A program made the position numbers and the translations under genes. The notes under the pieces were generated by a model. The model was given only the letters and a program-made list of their open reading frames with translations. It was not told the DNA's origin and searched no databases. A stretch of 64,000 nt of DNA, from NCBI RefSeq assembly GCF_029227915.1, contig NC_079879.1, forward strand, positions 28,154,501-28,218,500, given 5' to 3'. Positions within the stretch are counted from its first letter, which is position 1. The number at the start of each line of letters is the position of its first letter. Below are positions 11,157 through 24,350 of this stretch, in pieces. This stretch comes from Hydractinia symbiolongicarpus. Taxonomy: Eukaryota; Cnidaria; Hydrozoa; Anthoathecata; Hydractiniidae.

Positions 11157-14100
11157 GTCTCACAGTAAAAAATGACTTATTTATCTGGATTTTTAAATAA
11201 AGCTCTACCACAGCGCCTAGTTTATTCGCTGAGTTCCAGCAATAATGTCAAATTAAGAAGAATGTTATTTTTTGGAGTCCAATTGTCTCATTATAACATT
11301 TAAAAGGTCAAAGTCTAAAATCAGTTCAATTAAGTCCCACAGACAATTGTTTCACAGTTAAAAGCGACGCAACCTAGTAATATCAGAAACATATCGCTAA
11401 ATACATGTTGGTACGAATATGTGACGCAATCGTTGTAATTTACCGTACTGATACCGTTAGAAAGTCAATGAAATATAGTTTTTGAAACTGTCTATATTTC
11501 TTTGGCGGGTGCTAACAACTAGATTGGTCCCACAGTAAAAAATGACTTATTTATCTACATTTTTAAGTAAAGCGCTAGCAGAGCGCCCAGTGTAATTGCT
11601 TAGTTCCAGCAATCATGTCAAATTAAGAAAAATGTTGTTTTTTGGAGTCCAATTATCTCATTATAACACTAATAAGGTCACAGTCCAAAATCAGTTCAAT
11701 TAAGTCCCACAGACAATTGTTTCACATTGTAAAGCGACGCAACCTAGTAATATCAGAAACATATCGCTAAATACATGTTGGTACGAATATGTGACGCAAT
11801 CGTTGTAATTCATCCGTACTGATACCGTTAGAAAGTCAATGAAATATAGTTTTTGAAACTGTCTCTATTTCTTTGGCGGGTGCTAACAACTAGATTGGTC
11901 CCACAGTAAAAAATGACTTATTTATCTACATTTTTAAGTAAAGCGCTAGCAGAGCGCCCAGTGTAATTGCTTAGTTCCAGCAATCATGTCAAATTAAGAA
12001 AAATGTTGTTTTTTGGAGTCCAATTATCTCATTATAACATTAATAATGTCACAGTCCAAAATCAGTTCAATAAAGTCCTACAGTCAATTGTTTCACAGTT
12101 AAAAGCGATGAAACCTAGTAATATCAGAAAAATATCGCTAAATGCATGTCGGGTACGAATATGTGACGCAACCGTTGTAACTCAAACGGACTGATACCGT
12201 TAGAAAGTCAATGTAAAATAGTCTTTGAAATTGTCTCAATTTCTTTAGCGCCTGCTAACGGCTAGGATTGGTCCCACAGTAAAAAATGACTTATTTATCT
12301 AAATATTTAAATGAAGCGCTGCCACAGCGCCCAGTGTAATCGCTGAATTCCAGCAATCTTGTCAAACTAAGAAGAATGTTATTTCTTGGAGTCCAACTGT
12401 CTCTTTTATCACATTTATAAGGTCAAAGTCCAAAATCTGTTCAATTAAGTCCCACAGTCAATTGTTTCCCAGTTAAAAGCGACGCAACCTAGTAATATCA
12501 GAAACATATCGCTAAACAGATGTTCGTACGAATATGTGACGCAATCGTTGTAATTCATACCGACTGATACCGTTAGAAAGTCAATGAAATATAGTTTTTG
12601 AAACTGTCTCTATTTCTTGAGCGCGTGCTAACGGCTAGGATTGGTCCCACAGTACAAAATGAATTTTTTATCTACATTTTTAAATAAAGCGCTACCACAG
12701 CTTCCTGTGTAATCGCTGAGTTCCAGCAATCATGTCAAACTAAGAAAAAGGTTATTTCTTGGAGTCCAATTGTCTCTTTTATCACATTTATAAGGTCAAA
12801 GTCCAAAATCAGCTCAATAAAGTGCCACAGTCAACCGTTTCACTGTTAAAAGCGATGAAACCTAATAATATCAGAAAAATATCGCTAAATGCATGTTGGT
12901 ATGAAAATGTGACGCAACCGTCGTAACTCACACGGACTGATACCGTTAGAAAATCAATTAAATGTAATTTTTGAAACTGTCTGTATTTTTGAAGCGCGTG
13001 CTAAAGGCTAGGATTGGTCCCACAGTAAAGAATGAAATTTTTATCTACATTTTCAAATGAAGCGCTACCAGAGCGACCAGTGTAATCGCGGAATTCCAGC
13101 AATCTTGTCAAATTAAGAAGAATGTTATTTCTTGGAGTCCAACTGTCTCATTTATCACATTTATAAGGTCAAAGTCCAAAATCTGTTCAATTAAGTCCCA
13201 CAGTCAATTGTTTCACAGTCAAAAGCGACGCAACCTAGTAATATCAGAAACATATCGCTAAATACATGTTGGTACGAATATGTGACGCAATCGTTGTAAT
13301 TCATCCGTACTAATACCGTTAGAAAGTCAATGAAATATAGTTTTTGAAACTGTCTCTATTTCTTTGGCGGGTGCTAACAACTAGATTGGTCCCACAGTAA
13401 AAAATGACTTATTTATCTACATTTTTAAATAAAGCGCTAGCAGAGCGCCCAGTGTAATTGCTTAGTTCCAGCAATCATGTCAAACTAAGAAAAATGTTAT
13501 TTCTTGGAGTCCAATTGTCTCTTTTATCACATTTATAAGGTCAAAGTCCAAAATCAGTTCAATAAAGTCCCACAGTCAATTGTTTCACTGTTAAAAGCGA
13601 TGAAACCTAATAATATCAGAAAAATATCGCTAAATGCATCTTGGTATGAATATGTGACGCAACCGTCGTAACTCACACGGACTGATACCGTTAGAAAGTC
13701 AATTAAATGTAATTTTTGAAACTGTCTGTATTTTTGAAGCGCGTGCTAACGGCTAGGATTGGTTCCACAGTAAAGAATGAATTTTTTATCTACATTTTCA
13801 AATAAAGCGCTACCAGAGCGACCAGTGTAATCGCTGAATTCCAGCAATCTTGTCAAATTAAGAAGAATGTTATTTCTTGGAGTCCAACTGTCTCATTTAT
13901 CACATTTATACGGTCAAAGCCCAAAATCTGTTCAATTAAGTCCCACAGTCAATTGTTTCACAATTAAAAGCGACGCAACCTAGTAATATCAGAAACATAT
14001 CGCTAAACAGATGTTCGTACGAATATGTGACGCAATCGTTGTAATTCATAGGGACTGATACCGTTAGAAAGTTATTGAAATATAGTTTTTGAAACTGTCT

Positions 14101-17100
14101 CTATTTCTTGAGCGCGTGCTAACGGCTAGGATTGGTCCCACAGTACAAAATGTATTTTTTATCTACATTTTTAAATAAAGCGCTACAACAGCTCCCAGTG
14201 TAATCGCTGAGTTCCAGCAATCATGTCAAACTAAGAAAAATGTTATTTCTTGGAGTCCAATTGTCTCTTTTATCACATTTATAAGGTTAAAGTCTAAAAT
14301 CAGTTCAATAAAGTCCCACAGTCAATCGTTTCACTGTTAAAAACGATGAAACCTAATAGTATCAGAAAGACATCGCTAATTGCATGTGGGTACGAATATG
14401 TGACGTAAACGTCGTAACTCACACGGACTGATACCGTTAGAAAGTCAATGAAATATAGTTTTTGAAACTGTCTCTATTTCTTTGGCGTGTGCTAACGGCT
14501 AGCATTGGTCCCACAGTAAAAAATAACTTATTTATCTACATTTTTAAATAAAGCGCTACCAGAGCGCCCAGTGTAATTGCTTAGTTCCAGCAATCATGTC
14601 AAACTAAGAAAAATGTTATTTCTTGGAGTCCAATTGTCTCTTTTATCACATTTATAAGGTCAAAATCCAAAATCTGTTCAATTAAGTCCCACAGACAGTT
14701 GTTTCACATTTTAAGGCGACGCAACCTAGTAATATCAGAAACATATCGCTAAATACATGTTGGTACGAATATGTGACGCAATCGTTGTAATTCATCCGGA
14801 CTGATACCGTTAGAAAGTCAATGAAACATAGTTTTTGAAGCTGTCTCTATTTCTTGAGCGTGAGTTAACGGCTATGATTGGTCCTACAGTACAAAATGAA
14901 TTTTTTATTTACATTTTTAAATAACGCGCTACCACAGCTCCCAGTGTAACCACTGAGTTCCAGCAATCATGTCAAACTAAGAAAAATGTTATTTCTTGGA
15001 ATCCAATTGTCTCTTTTATCACATTTATAAGGTCAAAGTCCAAAATCAGCGCAATAAAGTCCCACAGTCAATCGTTTCACTGTTAAAAGCGATGAAACCT
15101 AATAGTATCAGAAAGATATCGCCAATTGCATGTTGGGACGAATATGTGACGCAACCGTCGTAACTCACACGGACTGATACCGTTAGAAAGTCAATTAAAT
15201 GTAGTTTTTGAAGCTGTCTCTATTTCTTGAGCGCGTGCTAACGGCTAGGATTGGTCCCACAGTAAAAAATGAAATTTTTATCTACATTTTTAAATAAAGC
15301 GCTACCAAAGTTCCCAGTGTAATCGCTGAGTTCCAGCAATCATGTCAAACTAAGAAAAATGTTATTTCTTGGAGTCAAATTGTCTCTTTTATCACATTTA
15401 TAACGTCAAAGTCCAAAATCAGTTCAATAAAGTCCCACAGTCAATCGTTTCACTGTTAAAAGCGATGAAACCTAATAATATCAGAAAAATATCGCAAAAT
15501 GCATGTTGGTACGAATATGTGACGCAACAGTCGTAACTCACACGGACTGATACCGTTAGAAAATCAATTAAATGTAGTTTTTGAAGCTGTCTCTATTTCT
15601 TGAGCGCGTGCTAACGGCTAGGATTGGTCCCACAGTAAAAATGAAATTTTTATCTACATTTTTAAATAAAGCGCTACCAAAGCTCCCAGTGTAATCGCTG
15701 AGTTCCAGGAATCATGTCAAACTAAGAAAAATGTTATTTCTTGGAGTCAAATTGTCTCTTTTATCACATTTATAACGTCAAAGTCCAAAATCACTTCAAT
15801 AAAGTCCCACAGTCAATCGTTTCACTGTTAAAAGCGATGAAACCTAATAATATCAGAAAAATAATGCTAAATACATGTTGGTACGAATATGTGACGCAAC
15901 CGTCGTAACTCACACGGACTGATACCGTTAGAAAGTCAATTAAATGTAGTTTTTGAAACTATCTGTATTTTTGGAGCGCGTGCTAACGGCTAGGATTGGT
16001 CCCACAGTACAAAATGTATTTTTTATCTACATTTTTAAATAAAGCGCTACAACAGCTCCCAGTGTAATCGCTGAGTTCCAGCAATCATGTCAAACTAAGA
16101 AAAATGTTATTTCTTGGAGTCCAATTGTCTCTTCTATCACAATTATAAAGTCAAAGTCCAAAATCAGTTCAATATAATCCCACAGTCAATCGTTTCACTG
16201 TTAAAAGCGATGAAACCTAATAATATCAGAAAAATATCGCTAAATGCATGTTGGTATGAATATGTGACGCAAACGTCGTAACTCACACGGACTGATACTG
16301 TTAGAAAGTCAATTAAATGTAGTTTTTGAAGCTGTCTCTATTTTTGGAGCGCGTGCTAACGGCTAGGAATGGTCCCACAGTAAAAAATGATTTTTTTATC
16401 TACACATTCAAATAAAGCGGTACCAGAGCGCCCAGTGTAATCGCTTAGTTCCAGCAATCATGTCAAATTAAGAAGAATGTTATTTTTTGGAGTCCAATTG
16501 TCTCATCATAACATTTATAAGGTCACAGTCCAAAATCAGTTCAATAAAATCCTACAGTCAATTGTTTCACAGTTAAAAGCGACGCAACATAGTAATATCA
16601 GAAACATATCGCTAAACAGATGCTCGTACGAATATGTGACGCAATCGTTGTAATTCATACGGACTGATACCGTTAGAAAGTCAATGGAATATAGTTTCTG
16701 AAACTGTCTCTATTCCTTGAGCGCGAGCTAACGGCTAGGAACGGTCCCACAGTAAAAAATGATTTTTTTATCTACATTTTCAAATAAAGCGCTACCACAG
16801 CTCCCAGTGTAATTGCTGAGTTCCAGCAATCATGTGAAACTAAGAAAAATGTTATTTCTTGGAGTCCAATTGTCTCTTTTATCACATTTATAAGGTTAAA
16901 GTCCAAAATCAGTTCAATAAAGTCCCACAGTCAATCGTTTCACTGTTAAAAACGATGAAACCTAATAGTATCAGAAAGACATCGCTAATTGCATGTGGAT
17001 ACGAATATGTGACGTAAACGTCGTAACTCACACGGACTGATACCGTTAGAAAGTCAATGAAATATAGTTTTTGAAACTGTCTCTATTTCTTTGGCGGGTG

Positions 17101-17116
17101 CTAACGGCTAGGATTG
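11157..17116 (+). repeat. Satellite block E, left copy (16 full-length units)
   Basis: Units start at 11157, 11527, 11898, 12271, 12644, 13017, 13389, 13762, 14135, 14508, 14881, 15254, 15627, 15999, 16372 and 16744. From 11527 to about 14400 the block is matched at an offset of 31066-31067 bp by 42593 onward. From about 16010 to 16900 it is matched at an offset of about 29203 bp. The five units between are therefore absent from the right-hand copy. Units carrying the ACAACTAGATTGGTCCC end (before 11527, 11898 and 13389) are diagnostic for this block. No genes. Confidence 0.88.
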
Positions 17117-20100
17117 GTCCCACAGTAAAAAATGACTTATTTATCTACATTTTTAAATAAAGCGCTACCAGAGCGCCCGGTGTAATTGCTTAGTTCCAGC
17201 AACCATGTCAAATTAAGAAGAATGTTGTTTTTTGGATTCTAATTATCTCAATATAACATTAATAAGGTCACAGTCCAAATGCAGTTCAATAAAGTCCTAC
17301 AGTCAATTGTTTCACTGTTAAAAGCGATGAAACCTAATAATATCAGAAAAATATCGCTAAATGCATGTCGGTACGAATATGTGAAGCAACCGTTGTATCT
17401 CAAACAGACTGATACCGTTAGAAACTTAATGTAATATAGTCTTTGAAATTGTCTCAAATTCTTTAGCGCCTGCTAACGGCTAGGATTGGTCCCACAGTAA
17501 AAAATGACTTATTTATCTAAATATTTAAATGAAGCGCTACCACAGCGCCCAGTGTAATCGCTGAATTCCAGCAATCTCGTCAAATTAAGAAGAATGTTAT
17601 TTCTTGGAGTTCAACTGTCTCATTTATCACATTTATAAGGTCAAAATCCAAAATCTGTTCAATTAAGTCCCACAGTCAATTGTTTCACAGTTAAAAGCGA
17701 CGCAACCTAGCAATATCATAAACATATCGCTAAATGCATGTTGGGACGAATATGTGACGCAACCGTCGTAACTCACACGGACTGATACCGTTAGAAAGTC
17801 AATTAAATGTAGTTTTTGAAGCTTTCTCTATTTCTTGAGCGCGTGCCAACGGCTAGGATTGGTCCCACAGTAAATAATGAAATTTTTATCTACATTTTTA
17901 AATAAAGACCTACCAAAGCTCTCAGTGTAATCGCCGAGTTCCAGAAGTCATGTCAAACTAAGAAAAATGTTATTTCTTGGAGACCAATTGTCTGTTTTGT
18001 GACATTTATAAGGACAAAGTCCAAAATCAGTTCAATAAAGTCCCACAGTCAATCGTTTCACTGTTAAAAGCGATGAAACCTAATAATATCAGAAAAATAT
18101 CGCTAAATGCATGTTGGTACGAATATGTGACGCAACAGTCGTAACTCACACGGACTGATACCGTTAGAAAATCAATTAAATGTAGTTTTTGAAGCTCTCT
18201 CTATTTCTTGAGCGCGTGCTAACGGCTAGGATTGGTCCCACAGTAAAAATGAAATTTTTATCTACATTTTTAAATAAAGCGCTACCAAAGCTCCCAGTGT
18301 AATCGCTGAGTTCCAGGAATCATGTCAAACTAAGAAAAATGTTATTTCTTGGAGTCAAATTGTCTCTTTTATCACATTTATAACGTCAAAGTCCAAAATC
18401 TGTTCAATAAAGTCCCACAGTCAATCGTTTCACTGTTAAAAGTGATGAAACCTAATAATATCAGAAAAATATCGCTAAATGCATGTTGGTACGAATATGT
18501 GACGCAACAGTCGTAACTCACACGGACTGATACCGTTAGAAAATCAATTAAATGTAGTTTTTGAAGCTGTCTCTATTTCTTGAGCGCGTGCTAACGGCTA
18601 GGATTGGTCCCACAGTAAAAATGAAATTTTTATCTACATTTTTAAATAAAGCGCTACCAAAGCTCCCAGTGTAATCGCTGAGTTCCAGGAATCATGTCAA
18701 ACTAAGAAAAATGTTATTTCTTGGAGTCAAATTGTCTCTTTTATCACATTTATAACGTCAAAGTCCAAAATCACTTCAATAAAGTCCCACAGTCAATCGT
18801 TTCACTGTTAAAAGCGATGAAACCTAATAATATCAGAAAAATAATGCTAAATACATGTTGGTACGAATATGTGACGCAACCGTCGTAACTCACACGGACT
18901 GATACCGTTAGAAAGTCAATTAAATGTAGTTTTTGAAACTATCTGTATTTTTGGAGCGCGTGCTAACGGCTAGGATTGGTCCCACAGTAAAGTGTGAATT
19001 TTTTATCTACATTTTCAAATAAAGCGCTACCAGAGCGCCCAGTGTAATCGCTTAGTTCCAGCAATCATGTCAAATTAAGACGAATGTTATTTCTTGGAGT
19101 CCAACTGTCTCATTTATCACATTTATAAGGTCAAAATCCAACATCTGTTCAATTAAGTTCCACAGTCAATTGTTTCACAGTTAAAAGCGACGCAACCTAG
19201 TAAAATCATAAAGATATCGCTAAATGCATGTTGGTACGAATATGTGACGCAACCGTCGTAACTCACGCGGACTGATACCGTTAAAAAATCTATTAAATGT
19301 AGTTTTTGAAGCTGTCTCTATTTCTTTAGCGCGTGCTAACGGCTAGGATTGGTCCCACAGTAAAAATGAAATTTTTATCTACATTTTTAATTAAAGCGCT
19401 ACCAAAGCTCCCAGTGTAATCCCTGAGTTCCAGCAATCATGTCACACTAACAAAAATGTAATTTCTAGGAGTCCAATTGTCTCTTTTATCACATTTGTAA
19501 GGTCAAAGTCCAAAATCAGTTCAATAAAGTCCCACAGTCAATCGTTTCACTGTTAAAAGCGATGAAACCTAATAATATCAGAAAAATATCGCTAAATGCA
19601 TCTTGGTAGGAATATGTGCTGCAACCGTCGTAACTCACACGGACTGATACCGTTCGAAAGTCAATTAAATGTAGTTTTTGAAACTGCTTGTATTTCTGGA
19701 GCGCGTGCTAACGGCTAGGATTGGTCCAACAGTAAAGAATGAATTTTTCATCTACATTTTCAAATAAAGCGCTATCAGAGCGCCCAGTGTAATCGCTTAG
19801 TTCCAGGAATCATGTCAAATTAAGAAGAATGTTATTCTTTGGGGTCCAATTGTCTCATTTATCACATTTATCAGGTCAATGTCTAAAATCAGTTTAATTA
19901 AGTCCCACAGACAGTTGTTTCACACTTTAAAGCGACGCAACCAAGTAATATCAGAAACATATCGCTAAATACATGTTGGTACGAATATGTGACGCAACCG
20001 TTGTATCTCAAACGAACTGATACCGTTAGAAAGTCAATGTAATATAGTCTTTGAAATTGTCTCAATTTCTTTAGCGCCTGCTAACGGCTAGGATTGGTCC

Positions 20101-20841
20101 CACAGTAAAAAATGACTTATTTATCTAAATATTTAAATGAAGCGCTACCACAGCGCCCAGTGTAATCGCTGAATTCCAGCAATCTTGTCAATTTAAGAAG
20201 AATGTTATTTCTTGGAGTCCAACTGTCTCATTTATCACATTTATAAAGTCAAAATCCAAAATCTGTTCAATTAAGTCCCACAGTCAATTGTTTCACAGTT
20301 AAAAGCGACGCAACCTATTAATATCAGAAACATATCGCTAAACAGATGTTCGTACGAATATGTGACGCAATCGTTGTAATTCATACGGCCTGATACCGTT
20401 AGAAAGTCAATGAAATATAGTTTTTGAAACTGTCTCAATTTCTTGAGCGCGACCTAACGGCTAGGATTTGTCCCACAGTACAAAATGAATTTTTTATCTA
20501 CATTTTTAAATAAAGCGCTACGACAGTTCCCAGTGTAATCGATGAGTTCCAGCAATCATGTCAAACTAAGAAAAATGTTATTTCTTGGAGTCCAATTGTC
20601 TCTTTTATCACATTAATAATGTCAAAGTCCAAAATCATTCAATAAAGTCCCACAGTCAATCGTTTCACTGTTAAAAGCGATGAAACCTAATAGTATCAGA
20701 AAGATATCGCTAAATGCATGTTGGTACGAATATGTGACGCAACCGTCGTAACTCACACGGACTGATACCGTTAGAAAGTCAATGAAATGTAGTTTTTGAA
20801 GCTGTCTCTATTTTTGTAGCGCGTGCTAACGGCTAGGATTG
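17117..20841 (+). repeat. Satellite block D, left copy
   Basis: Units start at 17117, 17489, 17862, 18235, 18607, 18979, 19352, 19724, 20097 and 20470. They are matched in order by 34090-38187, first at an offset of 16601 bp and, after an extra 745 bp in the right copy, at 17346 bp. Parts recur again at 51533-52277 (offset 34416), 53024-54513 (offset 35535) and 63081-64000 (offset 44102). Landmarks are the AGACCTACCAAAGCTCTCAG head near 17907 and the CAGTAAAGTGTGAAT head near 18985. The minus-strand open frame at 17248-17457 is a by-product of the repeat. Confidence 0.88.
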
Positions 20842-21103
20842 GTCCCACACTAAAAAATGACTTATTTATCTACATTTTTAAATGAAGCGCTACCACAGCG
20901 CCCAGTGTAATCGCTGAATTCCAGTTTCACAGTTAAAAGCGACACAACCTAGTAATATCAGAAAAATATCCCTAAATGCATGTTGGTACGAATATGTGAC
21001 ACAACTGTCGTAACTCACACGGACTGATACCGTTAGAAAGTCAATGAAATATAGTTTTTGAAACTGTCTCTATTCCTTGTGCGCGAGCTAACGGCTAGGA
21101 TTG
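20842..21103 (+). repeat. 262-bp internally deleted satellite unit
   Basis: The unit runs normally to GAATTCCAG (about 20915-20924), then jumps directly to TTTCACAGTTAAAAGCGACAC, losing about 110 bp of the middle of the unit. The same junction is seen at 38188-38449 and 41587-41848, so all three descend from one deletion event spread by block duplication. Confidence 0.9.
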
Positions 21104-22314
21104 GTCCCACAGTACAAAATGAATTTTTTATCTACATTTTGAAATAAAACGCTACCACAGCTCCCAGTGTAATCGCTGAGTTCCAGCAATCATGTCAAAC
21201 TAAGAAAAATGTTATTTCTTGGAGTCCAATTGTCTCTTTTATCACATTTATAAGGTCAAAGTCCAAAGTCAGTTTAATAAAGTCCCACAGTCAATCGTTT
21301 CACTGTTAAAAGCGATGAAACCTAATAGAATCAGAAAGATATCGCTAAATGCATGTTGGTACAAATATGTGACGCAACCGTCGTAACTCACACGGACTGA
21401 TACCGTTAGAAAGTCAATTAAATGTAGTTTTTGAAGCTGTCTCTATTTTTGGAGCGCGTGCTAACGGCTAGGAATGGTCCCATAGTAAAAAATGATTTTT
21501 TTATCTACATTTTTAAATAAAGCGCTACCACAGCTCCCAGTGTAATCGCTGAGTTCCAGCAATCATGTAAAACTAAGAAAAATGTTATTTCTTGGAGTCC
21601 AATTGTCTCATTTATCATATTTATAAGGTCAAAGTTTAAAATCAGTTCAATTAAGTCGCACAGTCAATTGTTTCACAGTTAAAAGCGACGCAACCTAGTA
21701 ATATCAGAAACATCTCGTAAACAGATGTTGGTACGAATATGTGACGCAATCGTTGTAATTCATACGGACTGATACCGTTGGAAAGTCAATGAAATATAGT
21801 TTTTGAAACTGTCCCTATTTCTTGAGCGCAAGCTAACGGCTAGGAATGGTCCCACAGTAAAAAATGATTTTTTTATCTACATTTTCAAATAAAGCGCTAC
21901 CGGAGCGCCCAGTGTAATCGCTTAGTTCCAGCAATCATGTCAAATTAAGAAGAATGTTATTTTTTGGAGTCCAATTATCTCATCATAACATTTATAAGGT
22001 CACAGTCCAAAATCAGGTCAATAAAGTACTACAGTCAATTGTTTCATTGTTAAAAGCGATGAAACCTAGTAATATCAGAAAAATATCGCTAAATGCATGT
22101 TGGTACGAATATGTGACGCAACCGTTGTAATTCAAACGAGCTGATACCGATAGAAAGTCAATAAAATGTAGTTTTTGAAACTGTCTCTATTACTTCAGCG
22201 CGCTAGCGGTTAGGATTGGTCCCACAGCAAAAAATGACTTATATATCTAATTTTTTGAATAAAGCAATAATACAGCGTCCAGTGTAATTGCTGAGTTACA
22301 GCAATCATTTCATA
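21104..22314 (+). repeat. Satellite units flanking the Helitron on the left
   Basis: Full units start at 21104, 21477 and 21849. A short-type unit starting at 22220 is interrupted by the Helitron after CATTTCATA at 22314. The stretch 21601-22314 looks identical by eye to 24558-25271, which carries the uninterrupted site. The short unit resumes at 24371 and ends at 24433; without the insert it would be about 158 bp. Confidence 0.9.
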
Positions 22315-22336
22315 CTAGCTGAATACCCGTGGGGGA
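22315..22336 (-). other. Helitron 3' terminus with CTAG and degenerate hairpin
   Basis: On the minus strand the end reads CCCCCACGGGTATTCAGCTAG. The CTAG end is followed by a T in the flank, as expected for insertion into AT. Seven bases inside CTAG lies a CCC-CAC-GGG stem of only 3 bp. CACGGGT resembles the right arm of many Helitron terminal hairpins, but the matching left arm (ACCCGTG) is missing, so the usual longer stem appears to have decayed or to be absent in this family. Confidence 0.75.
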
Positions 22337-22895
22337 ATCCACTGAATCTCTCATTAAACCGATGTAAGGGATACCAAACAAAAACATACAACACAGTAAT
22401 ATGAATCTTTAAAAGTCACAATTTGTATTATTCTAGTTTATAACCACTAGAACAAAACGTCCAAAAATATAAATATGTGCAGCAATAAAAAAATAACAAT
22501 AAAAGAGAAAAAAACCCTGGGATTGAAGTTGCTCACAATCTGCGTTATATTTGTACCCGCTGAAACAGAACAATGTCCAGCAACAAATAAAAATGCAAAA
22601 AGTTTAACAAAATCGAAGGTGGCTAACAAATCTGTTAAAACTATATACTTGCTTTGCCATACCCGAAACATAAAAGGGAAAATGGTATACCAGACATTAG
22701 AAAAAATCGATAAGTCACACAAATAAGGTTATTGCAAAGTTTCCACAACGTACAGATTCTAATGCATCATACCAAATTAGCTATTTAGTCTATTGCATAT
22801 AGCAACCTTCCCAATGCGCAAACGTGCAGTGCATGATAACAATGCAGTGTTTTCGAATTGAAGAATCGAATATTATTTTACACGGTAACGTAACA

Positions 22896-22927
22896 AATGT
22901 AAACATTGATTTAACTTTGTTTACATT
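22896..22927. repeat. Perfect 10-bp inverted repeat inside the Helitron
   Basis: AATGTAAACA at 22896-22905 and its exact reverse complement TGTTTACATT at 22918-22927 are separated by 12 nt, allowing a foldback stem. No function can be assigned. Confidence 0.7.
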
Positions 22928-23749
22928 AAGGTTTATTATAACGACATCAACCACTTCGCAGCGTTAAAAACAGTAACAACGAAAAAATACTTTCTACATT
23001 TTATATAAACTCTTCTCTATTATATACACGCTGTATTTTATAAGAATAGCGTTTTTTTTTCCCCGTTTCGGCCTTCATGTTCTTAGCTTTCCCTGGTGTA
23101 CTTGCCCATTGTTTTGGAGAGAAAAAGGTTCAGTCATACAAATTTTTATATTAAAAGAAACAACCAAGCTTAGACATATTCTTAGGATATTCTGACCCAT
23201 TGTTTAGAGTATATTCTTACAAAAAATGTTAAATATGTTCAGGCTAAAGACAAAACATATTTAACTTCATATTAAAGGGAAAGTTTAGCTGGAAGCGTGT
23301 AAACGACTTAAAAACGTCGCTTTACATTATAGATTCTTATAAAAATTGTGTCAAAAGAAAACGCATTTACGCTCAAGACTCAACAAGGAACTAAAAATTT
23401 AAAGGAAAAGCTGAGCTCTGAAAGTCAAAACGGTTAAAAAAAAACGTTACACACCTAAACTTATCTCTTTACCAGATAAACTAAACAACACACCTGCCTT
23501 TCTTTGGCTTTCTCAGTTAGCTAGCGTCTCTGGATAAAAGACCAATCAGTTTTTTACTTCGATTATTAAACTTCGCTTCATCCCAAAGAAAACAAATTGA
23601 AAATGTATAGCTAGCTACAATTGTCGATACATTTCCAATCAGTTCTCTTTTTGACGTTATATTATCGTACGTCTTTCTTCTTTATAACAAATATTTCTGG
23701 CAACAACATAAACTTTTTTTATTCTCGCTCGACATCAACAGTCGCTCTA

Positions 23750-23845
23750 CAATGACAACAGTTTTGTTTACTTCTGTTTTGTTTACTTCTTAGATTCGAA
23801 TTATCAATGACAACAGTTTTGTTCTTTACTTCTTAGATTCGAATC
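23750..23845 (+). repeat. Local tandem duplications inside the Helitron
   Basis: A segment starting CAATGACAACAGTTTTGTT (23750) and ending in TTAGATTCGAAT is repeated from 23805. Within the first copy a 15-bp word, GTTTTGTTTACTTCT, is perfectly doubled (23761-23775 and 23776-23790). This looks like replication slippage and may define a small variable region useful for classifying copies of the element. Confidence 0.8.
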
Positions 23846-24286
23846 ATCATTCGAATTCGATAGTTTTTTTAAAAGAAAGCAACTTCGGTCCCAGAACACA
23901 AAAAAGATAGAAGAAACAAATAAGCGTTAATCTAACCTCGTGATGAGTAAACCTTGTTTGAAATAACTTTTTTCAGGATTGCTTTGAAAAAGAGACAACT
24001 TTCTTCGCTTCGGTTTTCATTTTTCAGTTAATAAACTTTGTTTCCGTGAGATACGGCGCGCACATGGTAAACCGGGGGTAAAATTTAATTATTCTATCCC
24101 AAACGACCAGCGGGGCTTTTACAACAAAAAAACAAATAAAACCATTTGAAATTAAAATAAAATTTAGTTTTAATGAGTAAGGAAAAAGAGTTTTATTTAA
24201 AAAAAAAAATAAGAAAAGAGAATTAAATATTTATATAGTAACCCCCTGATTTGCGTTTTCTTTAACTTGGTAAATTTTAGCGTAAC

Positions 24287-24328
24287 GCCACGTCGTAAGA
24301 AAGTGACCTGTGATTTGTGTGACGTGGC
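24287..24328. repeat. Subterminal 8-bp inverted repeat in the Helitron
   Basis: GCCACGTC (24287-24294) and GACGTGGC (24321-24328) are exact reverse complements separated by 26 nt, about 40 nt inside the element's 5' end. Subterminal stems can take part in Helitron end recognition; that role here is inference only. Confidence 0.6.
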
Positions 24329-24350
24329 CTCACCGTGCGCACACACACAC

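Larger units (their letters stand above)
22346..24339. other. Helitron interior, no recognisable gene
   Basis: About 2 kb of AT-rich, apparently single-copy sequence within the window. Two opposing open frames overlap at 22475-22726 (+, 83 codons) and 22447-22722 (-, 91 codons). Neither contains a motif I recognise, and the minus frame is rich in Phe/Ile/Leu as expected from translating AT-rich DNA. Frames elsewhere are short. Poly-A/T runs occur near 23047 and 24200. Captured gene fragments or exons are possible, since Helitrons often carry them, but I cannot identify any. Confidence 0.6.

Noticed and set aside
22447-22726. Two opposed ORFs in the Helitron as genes
   Set aside because: Too short, overlapping, with no recognisable motif; hydrophobic composition of the minus frame follows from AT richness.
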